Program-made: the position numbers and the translations under genes | The notes under the pieces: model-generated | The model's database searches: none | Told to the model about the DNA's origin: nothing | What the model saw: the letters and a program-made list of their open reading frames with translations, nothing else | Source of the DNA: an uncultured bacterium | GTDB lineage: Bacteria > Verrucomicrobiota > Kiritimatiellia > RFP12 > UBA1067 | Assembly: GCA_902779075.1 (NCBI GenBank) | Contig: CACZAK010000029.1 | Location: 14,636-78,635, forward strand | Length of the DNA: 64,000 nucleotides | Reading direction: 5' to 3' | Shown here: piece after piece, positions 50,594 to 59,976 of the stretch | How the letters are laid out: each line of letters begins with the position of its first letter | Position numbering within the stretch: position 1 is the stretch's first letter

Positions 50594-50667
50594 TGCCACA
50601 AGTCAACCTGAAAACACACTTGTGGCACATTATAACGCACTTCCAGCCGTTAAACTCTGCCACAAGT
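50594..50667. promoter_or_regulatory. Three TGCCACAAGT sites upstream of the ATPase
   Basis: TGCCACAAGT at 50594-50603 and its exact complement ACTTGTGGCA at 50618-50627 form a 10-bp inverted repeat with a 14-bp gap; a third copy (direct) lies at 50658-50667. They are 50-125 bp upstream of the ATPase start, suitable for an operator. The regulator is unknown. Confidence 0.55.
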
Positions 50668-50682
50668 CCAATGGATGACCGA

Positions 50683-50703
50683 TGGGGACAGTCCCCAGAC
50701 ATT
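50683..50703. repeat. TGGGGACAG repeat, right copy beside the ATPase
   Basis: TGGGGACAGTCCCC, a near palindrome, begins this copy. It stands between the operator sites and the GH28-like remnant. Confidence 0.6.
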
Positions 50704-50722
50704 GCCATGGTTTTCTTGGTCC

Positions 50723-50943
50723 TCACTTCGCCGTGGACTGATTCAACGTCTCCCACGACCCGCCCCTGGAGCGGACGAACGGCTTACGCTTGCCGCGTGG
50801 TGTGACGAGGTCGCCGTCCGGCATCTTCGCGCCGTTGAACGTGCAGTTGCGGAACGTCAGCGGCTCCGTCGCGACAGCCTCGAACGGCGTTTTCGCCTTC
50901 ACCTCCGCCGTGAAGTTCTCCAGACGGATGTTCGACAGCACTG
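50723..50943 (-). pseudogene. 3' remnant of a GH28-like (polygalacturonase/beta-helix) gene
   Basis: The frame ending with TGA at 50723 reads LSNIRLENFTAEVKAKTPFE, AVATEPLTFRNCTFNGAKM and a basic tail. This is how the last beta-helix coils of GH28 pectinases end. Upstream of about 50943 the similarity stops and AT-rich sequence leads directly into the end of the phage-like 2,940-residue gene. About 73 codons remain with no start, so the 5' part was lost, perhaps when the phage block arrived. Confidence 0.5.
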
Positions 50944-51092
50944 ATTTACAGTCGCAATATTTCCTTTGGTTTTTGATGTTCGTTGCCAATTTGATGACAA
51001 ATCGCGTCGGCTTCTCACACCTCAAACCTACCGAAAACTTGCCTTTCCCTTCGGAGCGGAGTAGTTTACCACATTCCCTTTTGGTTTGCAAG

Positions 51093-54000
51093 TCAATCGA
51101 AATCGCCGTCCCAGCCTTCCGCCTCGACCTGCCGTTTCGCCCTGCGGTACATCTTCTCGTCATTCGACATCTTCCTGAGCGTCTTCCCGATCGGATCGAA
51201 CTCGCTCCCCATCTTCGCCGCGATGCCCTGCACCTTCTTGAACGCCAGACCTTCGATGATTTCCTTGTCTTCCTCCGGCAGTTCCAGCTCCGCCACCCTC
51301 GCTTCGAGCATCTCGCTGTAGTCGAAGTCCTCGCCGTTCGCCCTCACCGCCTCGATCACCTCGTCTGCCACGCGCTGCGCGGCCGCCCTGAGCGGCGCAC
51401 TGTCGTCGCGCCGGTACTTCTCCAGCCGCCGCGCGATCCGCTCGTTGCCGCCGTTCTGGAACGTGATGAGCCCGCTCGCCGCCGCCGACAGGAACGGTAT
51501 CGAATGCAGCGCCTGGAAGATCGTCTTGCCGCCGATCGGCATGCAGCCGGCCTCGCCCTCCTCCGCCCCGCTGAGCGCCCACTGTCCCTGGTCGTCGTAC
51601 GCGCCCTCGTCCTCGTCCCAGGTCGTGGCCGGCATTACTACCTGCCCGCCCAGGTCGTTCCATACCTGCTTTCCGACTTTCTTCGCCATGTTCCACGGCT
51701 CTTCCCACCTTGCGTCAAAGTCCGCCTGGCTGTACACTGTCCTCTGCGTGAAGGAATTGTATGGATTGATCCCGAACACTGGGCCTAGCAAGTCTTGTGC
51801 CACTGTCCACAAGATTCCCCTCCTAAACGAATCTGGCAGCAACCCGCTTCCAAAAAACGTGTTTTGTGCAGCCTCTGTTTTCCCATAGTTCAGGTCCGTC
51901 GGCAGCGCGAAGCCCATCTCCTGCGCCTTCTCCGATCCGAGCATTCCGTTCGCGAGCAGATCCACCGTCGGCATGAGCAGACGGTCCTCGTCGCCCCGCG
52001 GCATGGAGATCGCCAGCGTGCTCCACTTGCCGTACAGCCCCACCGGCACGATGTCGTAGTTGCGCAGACGGTAGTCGCTCACGTTCGCGAGCGCGTGCGC
52101 CATCCGCTTTCCGAACCGCTCGAACGCGTCCACGCGCTTTTTCTTCTCTTCGTCGTCTCCCGCGTCCCCACGCAGCCAATCCGCCACCACCTTGTACCCG
52201 CCGCCCATCCACAGCACGTACGTCGCCAGGCGCCCGGCGATTCGCCCGGCTGCCTTCGTCCACCACGACTTCGGATCGTATCGCATCGACTCCACCGTGC
52301 GCCACGCGCCCTTCATGCCCACGTTCATGAACGGACCGCACGCGAACTCGATGTAGTTCATCGCGCGCCCCCGGTTCTCGTATCTCGGGCTCCCGCTCAT
52401 CGTCGCCACCTGGTACGTGATCTCGTCCCTCGACCTCGGCGCCGCCTCGCCCCTCGCCTGCGCGAGCTCCGCCTCGTGCTGCGCGGCCAGCAGCGCGATC
52501 AGCTTCACGCGCGCCTCCTCGAAGTCGTTGAACCGCTTCACCGTCTCCGCGCGCTTCACCATCCACCGCTTCGCCCGCTTCAGGCCCGTGAGCTTCGTGC
52601 CGTCGAAGTTCGTCTCCAGGTTCAGCGAGCGCATCAGCTCGTCCAGGTCCGCCTTGCCGCTCTCGCCCATGATCTGCTTGCGCACGCCCGCGAAGATCGG
52701 CAGCTTCATGAACTCCTGGCACTTCTGGATGTCGTCCCACAGACGCTGCGCCTCGGCCGACTTGCCCTGCAGCATGAGGCTGTTCGCCTCCTCGGCGCGC
52801 CGGCGCAGCAGCTGCGGGTCCTGCATCATCTTCGCGAGGCGCGTGGCCTCCGCCTCCCAGTAGAGGTTCGTCTTGGATCCGTACAGCACGTTCATCAGCG
52901 CGTTCCGCGCGAACCGGTCCGGCAGGTGCGACGCCGCGCGCTCCAGCAGGAACGTCGCGAGCCGCGCCACCGGACGCATCCCGACCATCCCCATCCCCGT
53001 CACGAGCCTGCCCTCGCCCATCCACGCGATGTTGTTCGCGTTGCTCGCCCGGTTGCGCCAGATGTTGCGCAGCGCGAAACGCGGGCTGTACTGCGTGAGG
53101 ATCGCGCTCGCCCAGCGGTTGAGCTTCACGAGCTTGCTCACGCCCCGCGAGTCGTGCTCGAAGCCCTCCGCCACCACCTTCGGCATCACGAGCGTCATGC
53201 GTTTGCCGTCCTTCAGGAACGTCACGCTCCCGTACCGGTTGCTGCCCCGCAGCCTCCCGCCGCCGCCACGGTCCTCCATCACCGCGAACCCCTCCATGCC
53301 CAGCGTCTTCGCGCTTTCCGCGAGCTGGCACGCCCAGTGGTTGCGCTGCGCGAACTCGATGATCCGCAGGTCGTTCTCGAGCGTCGCCGCGATCGGGTCC
53401 TTCACGGCCTTCAGGCTGCCGGCGAGCGGTTTCAGGAACGAGCTTCCCGCCGTGCCGCTGCCCTTCGCCACGTGCATGTCCATGAGCGCCTCGATCTCCG
53501 CGATCACCGTGCTCTCGCCCGGATGGCGCGCCATCCAGTCCTTCCGCGCCGCCTCGTAGGCCGCCACCTCCTCCGCCGTCCACGTCCGCTCGCTCCGCAC
53601 GTAGCTCGCGTTCATCTTCCAGTAGTTCACGAGGTCCCTGCCGAACGCCTCCAGCACGAACTCGTTCTCGAGCAGGTGCTGCTCGCGCGTCGCCTGGAAC
53701 CGCTTCGCCGCCGTCTCCAGCTTCGCCCATCCGTCCGCGCCCAGACGCCCCTCCAGCTCCTCCAGGACCTTCTGCGCCTCGCGCTGGTCCATGCCCAGCG
53801 CAGCCGCCTTGCCCTTCTGGTGGAGACCGTCCCGCACGCTCTTCGCGTACATGTACCGGCGCAGGTCGCCCATGTCCACGCCGTCCCGCGCCACGTCCTC
53901 CATCACGCCGGACGCGAAGTCGAGCGCGTACAGCCTGCCCGTGCCGCCGCCGCGCTGCTTGTGGAGGAGCGCCACGCGCATCTTCTCGAGCTCGCGCTTC

Positions 54001-57000
54001 GCCCCTCCGGCCAGCAGGTCGTACTCCTCCTCGCCGATCTTCCCCGCCTTCTTCAGGCGCTTCAGCTCCGCGAGACGCTCCCGCACCGCGTCCGTCACCC
54101 AATAGACGGCCGGGCCCTCCGCCGAATGCAGCTCCAGCAGCAGACGCGCCTTCGTGCGCTTGCCCCACTTCCCGATCGGCTTGTCCAGCTCGGCCAGCAG
54201 CTCCTTGTACGCCTGCTGCTCGTTCACCGACCACTGCCGCTCGATGTCGCGCATCACCCGCTCGTGCGGGCCCTCCGCGTCGCGCGTGCGCCGGAGGCCG
54301 TTCCACGCCTCGGACAGCTTTTCGTTCCCGGCGATCGCCTCGACCATCTTCCCGTACACGTTCGGCGCGCGCTCCTGCAGCGCCATCGGATCGGCCAGGA
54401 ACATGCCGAACATCTCCGCCCACAGCTCGCTCTCCGCGATGTCCTCGCTCTTCGTGGCCGTCGGGTCCTTCCTGACGGGATCCTGCTCCCGCCACCACCT
54501 CGCCGCCTCGCGCGCCTCCTTGCCGAGCTTGCCCTTCGGGTCGCCCAGCTCCTTCGCGATGCCGAGACCGAGCTTGCGCAGATCCTTCAGGCTCTGCGGC
54601 GCGCCGGCCGTCACCGGCAACTCGCACGCGATGCGCCCGATCTCCTTCGCGAGGATGTTCACGGCCGTGCGGCCGCCGCCGCTCATCTTCCCCGTGATGC
54701 GCGCATCCGCCAGCTTCTCCATCTCCTCCGCGAGCGCCTGCTCGCTCATTTCCTTCATGGCGCGCACCTCCTCGAAGTCGTTGTGCAGACGCCACGACGG
54801 ATCCTCGTGGAGGAACAGCCCGTCCTTCTTCAGCCCGGCCTTGACCGCCTCCAGGTCGCTCTTGTCCACGATGCCGAACGCGGCCGCGTTGAGACGCAGG
54901 CGCCCCTTGCGGTCGCGCGTCGCGAGATGCGGCATTTTCTCCAGCACCTTCGGCATGTGCGCGCTCGCCGACATGGCGCGGTAGAGGCGCAGCGCCTCGC
55001 TGTACGAAAGCGTCATGCTGCCGTCCTGCGACTTGCCCATCTGGCCTTCGCGCTCCATCCACAGCGCCGCGCCCGCGTCGAACCCGGCCTCCGTGCGCTC
55101 GCTCCGTCCGGCCGCCACGCGCTGTCCGCCGGCGCGCACGGCCCTCAGCACGTCGTCGTACACCTCGTCCCTGCGCTTTTTGATCGACGGCCTGATTTCC
55201 CCTTGCGCGCCGCCGCCGGCTACCACGGTTTCACGTTCGCCTGGCGCATAATCTCCATTGGAGTCGGGAACTCCCCGTTCCGCTCCAACAGTCTGTCTCG
55301 AATCCAGATTGCCAGCTCCAGCGCCCGCTCCTCCGTCTTGATTGCCATTTCCAGCTTGAAAATGTTCGGATAGCTCATTCCTGAACCGATCAGCCCAGTA
55401 AGCAGAATCTCGTGTCCCCTTGTAAATTTCTGCTTTGTACTTTTTGTCGAGCTCTTTGATTTTTTCTCTGTTGCGGCCATCTGCTTTTATCCTGTGGATG
55501 TTGAGGGGTTCGCCGTTTATTATATCAAAAACGTAATACGCCTCGCTAGTGAAAACTCCACACGCTTTCGGCGTCTCCCCGTTGTTGTTATGTGCGTAGT
55601 CCGCTATCGCCTTGTTGTACTCGCTGTGAAACGCCCTGCGCTCGCTTCTCGGTACGCGCTGCGAGATTTTGCCAACCCTCTTTCTCCTCGCGTACCTCAT
55701 CTCGCCGTCGGTCCACTTGTGGTCCACGCGGATGTTGTCGTCGCGGAACGAGACGTAGTTCCACCCCGCCTCGTCGCCGTCCTTCACGCCCTTGCCGCCG
55801 TAGGAATCCACCGGGTACTTCACCCCGTCGATGCCCGCACGCGCAAGAAACTCGCTGGCCAGTTTCGGATATTCCCTGCCGTTTTTCGATTTAGCAAGCA
55901 CTGCCGCTTGGATTGTTGCGAATTGATAGGCCTCTTGCCCTGTCTTGAACTTTTCTTCTATCGCGTATGGGTTGTTTCTTGTTAGTCCGTTTTCCGTTAC
56001 TACCCATTTCATCTTCGCATCGTCAATACTCTTGTTCAGTTCGTCGGCTATCCACTGCTTCTGCTCGCTCGTCACTGGCTCGTACCACTTCAGCAGATGG
56101 CTCTCGTCGCCCGGCGCGCGGTCCGTGAAGAACGTCTGCTCGTAGATATTGCCCGTTGAAATCCATTCAATGTTCTTACCCTTGTCTTTCAAAAGAGCAA
56201 CTTCGTCCTCCAAATCCGATATCCACTTCCTGATGTGAGGTGCGTCTTGGCCTATGGCTAGATAATCTCTCTCCAACTGCTGCTTTCTGTCTGCTAGTTC
56301 TGCCTCTGCCCGAGCAAGCGTTCCATCCCTTGTCGGCATGTGCCCTCTTGTCGCTTCCCAGCCCATGCGCTTTGCGATTCGACTTTCCACCTGTTTGTCA
56401 CCGCCCGCTTCATACTTCTTCCCATCTATTCTTATTGTTCCAGTTCCCATACCTCCTTTCGCATACCCCTCGGCGACGCCGCGCACGTTGCTCCCGTACA
56501 GCCCCCAGCCGTACACCTGGCTTCCCTCGCCTGTGCCGATCTTGAGGAGGCTCGGCCCGTCGTCCTTGCCGCCCTGGCGCGAGCGGTTCGCGTAGTCCGC
56601 CGCCGTGCCGGTGTAGATGCCGCCTATCGACGGCCTGATGTCGCCTTCCGCATTTCCCCTACCTTCGCCCAGCCTGCGGCCCTCGAGCATCTGCGCGGTC
56701 AGCGCCTCGATCGCCTCCTCCGGATCCATCTTCTCGATCTTCTTCAGGTCGACGCGGTTGCCGCCCACCGTGCGCGCCATGCCCTTCCACGCCCGCGCGA
56801 GCGCGTGCAGCACCTTCCGCCACCACCCGCGCACCTCCGGGCTCTTCGCGAGCAGCTTCTGGAACCGCTCCCCCATCGCCCGCTCGAACCTCCCGGCGCC
56901 GATCTCGTCCATGAGCGCGTCGCCCTTGAAGTCGCCGTACTCCTCCTTTATCGCCGCCTTGAGCTTCAGCGGCGCCCGCGCCGCGTACCGCTTCATCTTG

Positions 57001-59915
57001 ATCAGCAGGTCCGGGCTGTTCCGCTCCGCCCAGTGCCACACCGCATGCCAGCCGATCTCGTGCGCGAGCGTCCCGGCGTCCGCGCCCTCGAACAGCACCA
57101 CCTCGCCCTTGCCCCGGTGGTAGTAGCCCTGCACCTGCCCCTCGGCGTCCTTGATCGGCTTCGTCTCGCCCGCCGCGCGCAACGCCGCCTCTGCCTCCTC
57201 GCGCTTCCCCGTGCGCACGCGGATCCCGCTCTTCTCGCCGAAGAGGCCGTCGACCAGCCGCTGCCCGGCATCGACCAGCGGCGCGCTCGGCGAGCGCGCC
57301 CTACCAGATTCCTCCGCCCTCGCCTTCACGCGCGCGGCCATCAGCAGGGCCTCGGCCGCATCCGCCGCCGAAACGTCCGCGAACACCAGGTCCACGTCGC
57401 CTGCCATCTCCTTCAGCCGCGTGACGAACAGCACCGCGGCGTCGCGGTTCTCCGGGCGCATCATCTCCTCGCCGGTCATTCCCTCGATGAGCACGATCTC
57501 GCGCCCGTCCTCGCTGCGCGTGCGCGTGGCCTTCGCGCCCTCGAAGCGCACGCATCCCACCGATCCGTCGGCCTTCACCGTCGGCTCGGCCGCCTTGTCC
57601 GCGCCCGGCGCCGCCGGCGCCTTCGGCAGCCACCCCGATTCATCCACCGTCTTGCCTTCCGCCGCCGCCTCCTGGGCCTGCGCCGCGCCTTCGGCCTTGG
57701 CCTCCGCCACGCTCTTGATCGTGCCGTCCGGCATCTCCACCATCTCCGAGTCGGCGTCCACCGCCGCGCGCCCGACGGCGCGCTCGCGCGCGGCGCGGAT
57801 CGCCTCGGCCGCCTCGCGCTCGGTGTAGTCGGGCTTGCGCTCGGCGAGTTCCGCGAGCGCGTCCATGGCCGCCGTGGCCTCCTCCGGCGGCAGCTTGCCG
57901 GCGATCATGTCGAGCGCCGTGGCCTGCGCCTTCTCGGCAGCGCTTCCGAGCGCGCGCTTTCCGAGCCTCTCCGCGCATTCCGCCGCCCACGCGCGCCCCA
58001 CCGTGCCCTCCGACGCCGCGCTCTTCAACGCCTCCGAGCCCTCGTTCGCCACCGTGATCGCGTCCACCACCGGACGCTCCGGCACGATGCCGTAGCGGTC
58101 GCAGTCCTCCTCGCTTCGGATTCCGAGCGCCTCGACGCCGCGCGCGATCTCCTCGCGCGTGCCGCGCCCCTCGCGCATGTTCTCCACGGCGTCCAGCGAC
58201 TCGGCCTGCTGGCGGCTCCAGCCCTGGTCCTCGCGCACCTCGACCGCCTTGATCTCCTTCACGCCCGCCGCCGCGGCCGCCGCTGCGCGGCTGCGCCCGG
58301 TCACCAGCACGCGCCTCCCGTCGTTGCCCACCCACACGATCACCGGCGGCGCCTTCGCCTGGTCCCACTCGCCGTCCAGTACCGTGCCCTTCTTGTAGCT
58401 CGTCTCCGTGATCTCGAGCCCTTCGAGCGGCTCCGCCACCGTCGGCAGCTCGCCGCGCTCCAGCGCGTCCAGCATGAGCGCCGCGTTTTCCGCTTGCTTA
58501 TTTCCGGCGATATTATCGCCGGAAACTGAACTCTCCTCCGGAGCGGCCGCCTCGCGGTTGGCGCGGTAGCCCTCCACCGCGCCCGTGCGCGCATCGAGGA
58601 TCGTGCCGTCCGCCACCGTGATCCGCGCCCGGCCGTCCTTGCCCATCTGCCACACGCTGCCGTCGTCGAACTGCACGGCGCCGTTCGGCAGCACGCGCTT
58701 CACGTTCTCGGTTCCCTCCATGCCGACTTCCAGCCACCCCGCGCCGACCTCCCGCGCCCGCAGCGCTAGCTGCGCCTGCCGGTTCATTATCGGCGCGTAG
58801 GTCTTGCGGTTCTGCTCGACCTGGAACGTGATCGCGCCCTCGCCGTTCTTGCGGTCCGCCCGCCACGCGAGCCACGCGCCCGACTTCCCCAGCGCGTTCA
58901 CCGCATGGAACGCGCTCCCGACCAGGAACTCGCTCATCACCGTCTTCGACACTTCCCATGCGCTCTTCTTGTGCCAGTTCTGGTCCGTGCCCGCTGTCGC
59001 CAGCGCCTCGACGCCCTCCTTCGCTGCGGCCACGCCGCCCATCATCGCGCCGCTCTTCAGCGCCTCGAGCGTGAAACGCTTCACGATCTCCGTCTTCGTC
59101 AACTGCTCGAACGGCTTCGGCATCGCCATGTTCATCTTCTTCCACGGACCCAGCACGCCGAACATCGCCGCCTCTATGCCGCCCTTCGCCGCCGCCGCAA
59201 GCTCCTGACGCCATCCGCCCGGCCCTAACGGATCCTCCGCCATCTCGGCGTAGCCCTTGCCGCCCATGCCCGCCGCCACCACGGCCTGGCCAATCGCCGC
59301 CGCATTCCTTCCGCCCGCGATCGCCCCTACTCCTTTCGCCGCAAGGCCCATCCCCTTCATCGCGAACACGCTCTCCGCGAACGAGTTTATCGCCCCCATC
59401 GTCTCGTGCGCTCCCTCTATGCCGTCGTACATGCCGCGCTTCTCAAAGAGGTCCGGCGTCAGGGCGTCCGTTATCTCGTTGAACGAGTCGTGCCAGTCGC
59501 CCAGGAAACCGCTCACCGCGTGGCCGTCCGCTCCCACGAGCGACTCCACCCCGCGCGCCACGCCGCGCGCGAGGCCGAACCCCACGTCGGCCGCGCCCTT
59601 GATCATCCCTCCTATCACCTTGCCCGCCGCCGTTCCGAGGCCGCTTGCCACGTTGAGCCCCATGTAGGCGAGCGCGCCGTGCTCGCCCGTGGGATCGTCC
59701 CAGATTCCGCGCACGCCCGCCTTCGCGTTGTCCCACGTCCAGTAGTCGTCGTCGCGCGCCGCCGTGCTCTCCTCCTTCGACATGTCGCCCTTCAGGACGA
59801 CTCCCGCCCTCTTCGCCGCCTCCGCAAGCTCCGGCAGCTCGCTCTTCTTCGCCGAATACTTCTGGCCGTCCGATCCGACGAAGTTGTACACCTGCTCCTT
59901 CTCTTCCTCTTCCAT
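51093..59915 (-). CDS. Giant phage polyvalent protein (2,940 aa)
   Basis: The ATG at 59915 follows AAAGGAGG. Segments: a Gly/Ala-rich, membrane-active-looking N-terminus (about 75-340); a ParB-like domain (about 498-580; IVWVGNDGRRVLVTGRSRAA); a zinc-metallopeptidase-like TLAHEIGWHAVWHW with HExxH (about 948-960); an ADP-ribosyltransferase-like domain typical of polyvalent proteins (about 1,098-1,400; KIGTGEGSQVYGWGLYG; ARAGIDGVKY); another small LPD-like domain (about 1,405-1,500); long helical regions; and an LPD38-like part (about 2,200-2,600; QYSPRFALRNIWRNRASN). Such proteins are injected with phage DNA or move with conjugative elements. The gene is last in a minus-strand run of virion-like genes. 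Confidence 0.75.
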   Translation of the reverse strand: MEEEEKEQVYNFVGSDGQKYSAKKSELPELAEAAKRAGVVLKGDMSKEESTAARDDDYWTWDNAKAGVRGIWDDPTGEHGALAYMGLNVASGLGTAAGKVIGGMIKGAADVGFGLARGVARGVESLVGADGHAVSGFLGDWHDSFNEITDALTPDLFEKRGMYDGIEGAHETMGAINSFAESVFAMKGMGLAAKGVGAIAGGRNAAAIGQAVVAAGMGGKGYAEMAEDPLGPGGWRQELAAAAKGGIEAAMFGVLGPWKKMNMAMPKPFEQLTKTEIVKRFTLEALKSGAMMGGVAAAKEGVEALATAGTDQNWHKKSAWEVSKTVMSEFLVGSAFHAVNALGKSGAWLAWRADRKNGEGAITFQVEQNRKTYAPIMNRQAQLALRAREVGAGWLEVGMEGTENVKRVLPNGAVQFDDGSVWQMGKDGRARITVADGTILDARTGAVEGYRANREAAAPEESSVSGDNIAGNKQAENAALMLDALERGELPTVAEPLEGLEITETSYKKGTVLDGEWDQAKAPPVIVWVGNDGRRVLVTGRSRAAAAAAAGVKEIKAVEVREDQGWSRQQAESLDAVENMREGRGTREEIARGVEALGIRSEEDCDRYGIVPERPVVDAITVANEGSEALKSAASEGTVGRAWAAECAERLGKRALGSAAEKAQATALDMIAGKLPPEEATAAMDALAELAERKPDYTEREAAEAIRAARERAVGRAAVDADSEMVEMPDGTIKSVAEAKAEGAAQAQEAAAEGKTVDESGWLPKAPAAPGADKAAEPTVKADGSVGCVRFEGAKATRTRSEDGREIVLIEGMTGEEMMRPENRDAAVLFVTRLKEMAGDVDLVFADVSAADAAEALLMAARVKARAEESGRARSPSAPLVDAGQRLVDGLFGEKSGIRVRTGKREEAEAALRAAGETKPIKDAEGQVQGYYHRGKGEVVLFEGADAGTLAHEIGWHAVWHWAERNSPDLLIKMKRYAARAPLKLKAAIKEEYGDFKGDALMDEIGAGRFERAMGERFQKLLAKSPEVRGWWRKVLHALARAWKGMARTVGGNRVDLKKIEKMDPEEAIEALTAQMLEGRRLGEGRGNAEGDIRPSIGGIYTGTAADYANRSRQGGKDDGPSLLKIGTGEGSQVYGWGLYGSNVRGVAEGYAKGGMGTGTIRIDGKKYEAGGDKQVESRIAKRMGWEATRGHMPTRDGTLARAEAELADRKQQLERDYLAIGQDAPHIRKWISDLEDEVALLKDKGKNIEWISTGNIYEQTFFTDRAPGDESHLLKWYEPVTSEQKQWIADELNKSIDDAKMKWVVTENGLTRNNPYAIEEKFKTGQEAYQFATIQAAVLAKSKNGREYPKLASEFLARAGIDGVKYPVDSYGGKGVKDGDEAGWNYVSFRDDNIRVDHKWTDGEMRYARRKRVGKISQRVPRSERRAFHSEYNKAIADYAHNNNGETPKACGVFTSEAYYVFDIINGEPLNIHRIKADGRNREKIKELDKKYKAEIYKGTRDSAYWADRFRNELSEHFQAGNGNQDGGAGAGAGNLDSRQTVGAERGVPDSNGDYAPGERETVVAGGGAQGEIRPSIKKRRDEVYDDVLRAVRAGGQRVAAGRSERTEAGFDAGAALWMEREGQMGKSQDGSMTLSYSEALRLYRAMSASAHMPKVLEKMPHLATRDRKGRLRLNAAAFGIVDKSDLEAVKAGLKKDGLFLHEDPSWRLHNDFEEVRAMKEMSEQALAEEMEKLADARITGKMSGGGRTAVNILAKEIGRIACELPVTAGAPQSLKDLRKLGLGIAKELGDPKGKLGKEAREAARWWREQDPVRKDPTATKSEDIAESELWAEMFGMFLADPMALQERAPNVYGKMVEAIAGNEKLSEAWNGLRRTRDAEGPHERVMRDIERQWSVNEQQAYKELLAELDKPIGKWGKRTKARLLLELHSAEGPAVYWVTDAVRERLAELKRLKKAGKIGEEEYDLLAGGAKRELEKMRVALLHKQRGGGTGRLYALDFASGVMEDVARDGVDMGDLRRYMYAKSVRDGLHQKGKAAALGMDQREAQKVLEELEGRLGADGWAKLETAAKRFQATREQHLLENEFVLEAFGRDLVNYWKMNASYVRSERTWTAEEVAAYEAARKDWMARHPGESTVIAEIEALMDMHVAKGSGTAGSSFLKPLAGSLKAVKDPIAATLENDLRIIEFAQRNHWACQLAESAKTLGMEGFAVMEDRGGGGRLRGSNRYGSVTFLKDGKRMTLVMPKVVAEGFEHDSRGVSKLVKLNRWASAILTQYSPRFALRNIWRNRASNANNIAWMGEGRLVTGMGMVGMRPVARLATFLLERAASHLPDRFARNALMNVLYGSKTNLYWEAEATRLAKMMQDPQLLRRRAEEANSLMLQGKSAEAQRLWDDIQKCQEFMKLPIFAGVRKQIMGESGKADLDELMRSLNLETNFDGTKLTGLKRAKRWMVKRAETVKRFNDFEEARVKLIALLAAQHEAELAQARGEAAPRSRDEITYQVATMSGSPRYENRGRAMNYIEFACGPFMNVGMKGAWRTVESMRYDPKSWWTKAAGRIAGRLATYVLWMGGGYKVVADWLRGDAGDDEEKKKRVDAFERFGKRMAHALANVSDYRLRNYDIVPVGLYGKWSTLAISMPRGDEDRLLMPTVDLLANGMLGSEKAQEMGFALPTDLNYGKTEAAQNTFFGSGLLPDSFRRGILWTVAQDLLGPVFGINPYNSFTQRTVYSQADFDARWEEPWNMAKKVGKQVWNDLGGQVVMPATTWDEDEGAYDDQGQWALSGAEEGEAGCMPIGGKTIFQALHSIPFLSAAASGLITFQNGGNERIARRLEKYRRDDSAPLRAAAQRVADEVIEAVRANGEDFDYSEMLEARVAELELPEEDKEIIEGLAFKKVQGIAAKMGSEFDPIGKTLRKMSNDEKMYRRAKRQVEAEGWDGDFD
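57279..57305. repeat. GGTAGGG/CCGCC palindromic element in the polyvalent gene
   Basis: On the plus strand GCGGCGCGCTCGGCGAGCG runs into CGCCCTACC. It encodes SGRARSPSAPLVDAG between the ParB-like and HExxH regions, so the element has also entered the phage block. Confidence 0.75.
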
Positions 59916-59930
59916 CTCGCCTCCTTTCTG

Positions 59931-59974
59931 GAATTTCCGGATTCTCCGGATTATCCGGATTATCCGGAATTTCC
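59931..59974. repeat. Nonamer array between two phage-like genes
   Basis: Five 9-bp units, GAATTTCCG, GATTCTCCG, GATTATCCG, GATTATCCG and GAATTTCCT, fill the gap between the stop of the 292-codon gene and the ribosome site of the giant gene. The same motif occurs at the rsmA stop. Confidence 0.75.
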
Positions 59975-59976
59975 TT

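Noticed and set aside
51795..55373. 1,192-codon open frame on the plus strand
   Set aside because: It is antisense to the polyvalent gene. Its His/Arg/Leu-rich composition is the usual product of reading a GC-rich gene backwards, and there is no ribosome site.
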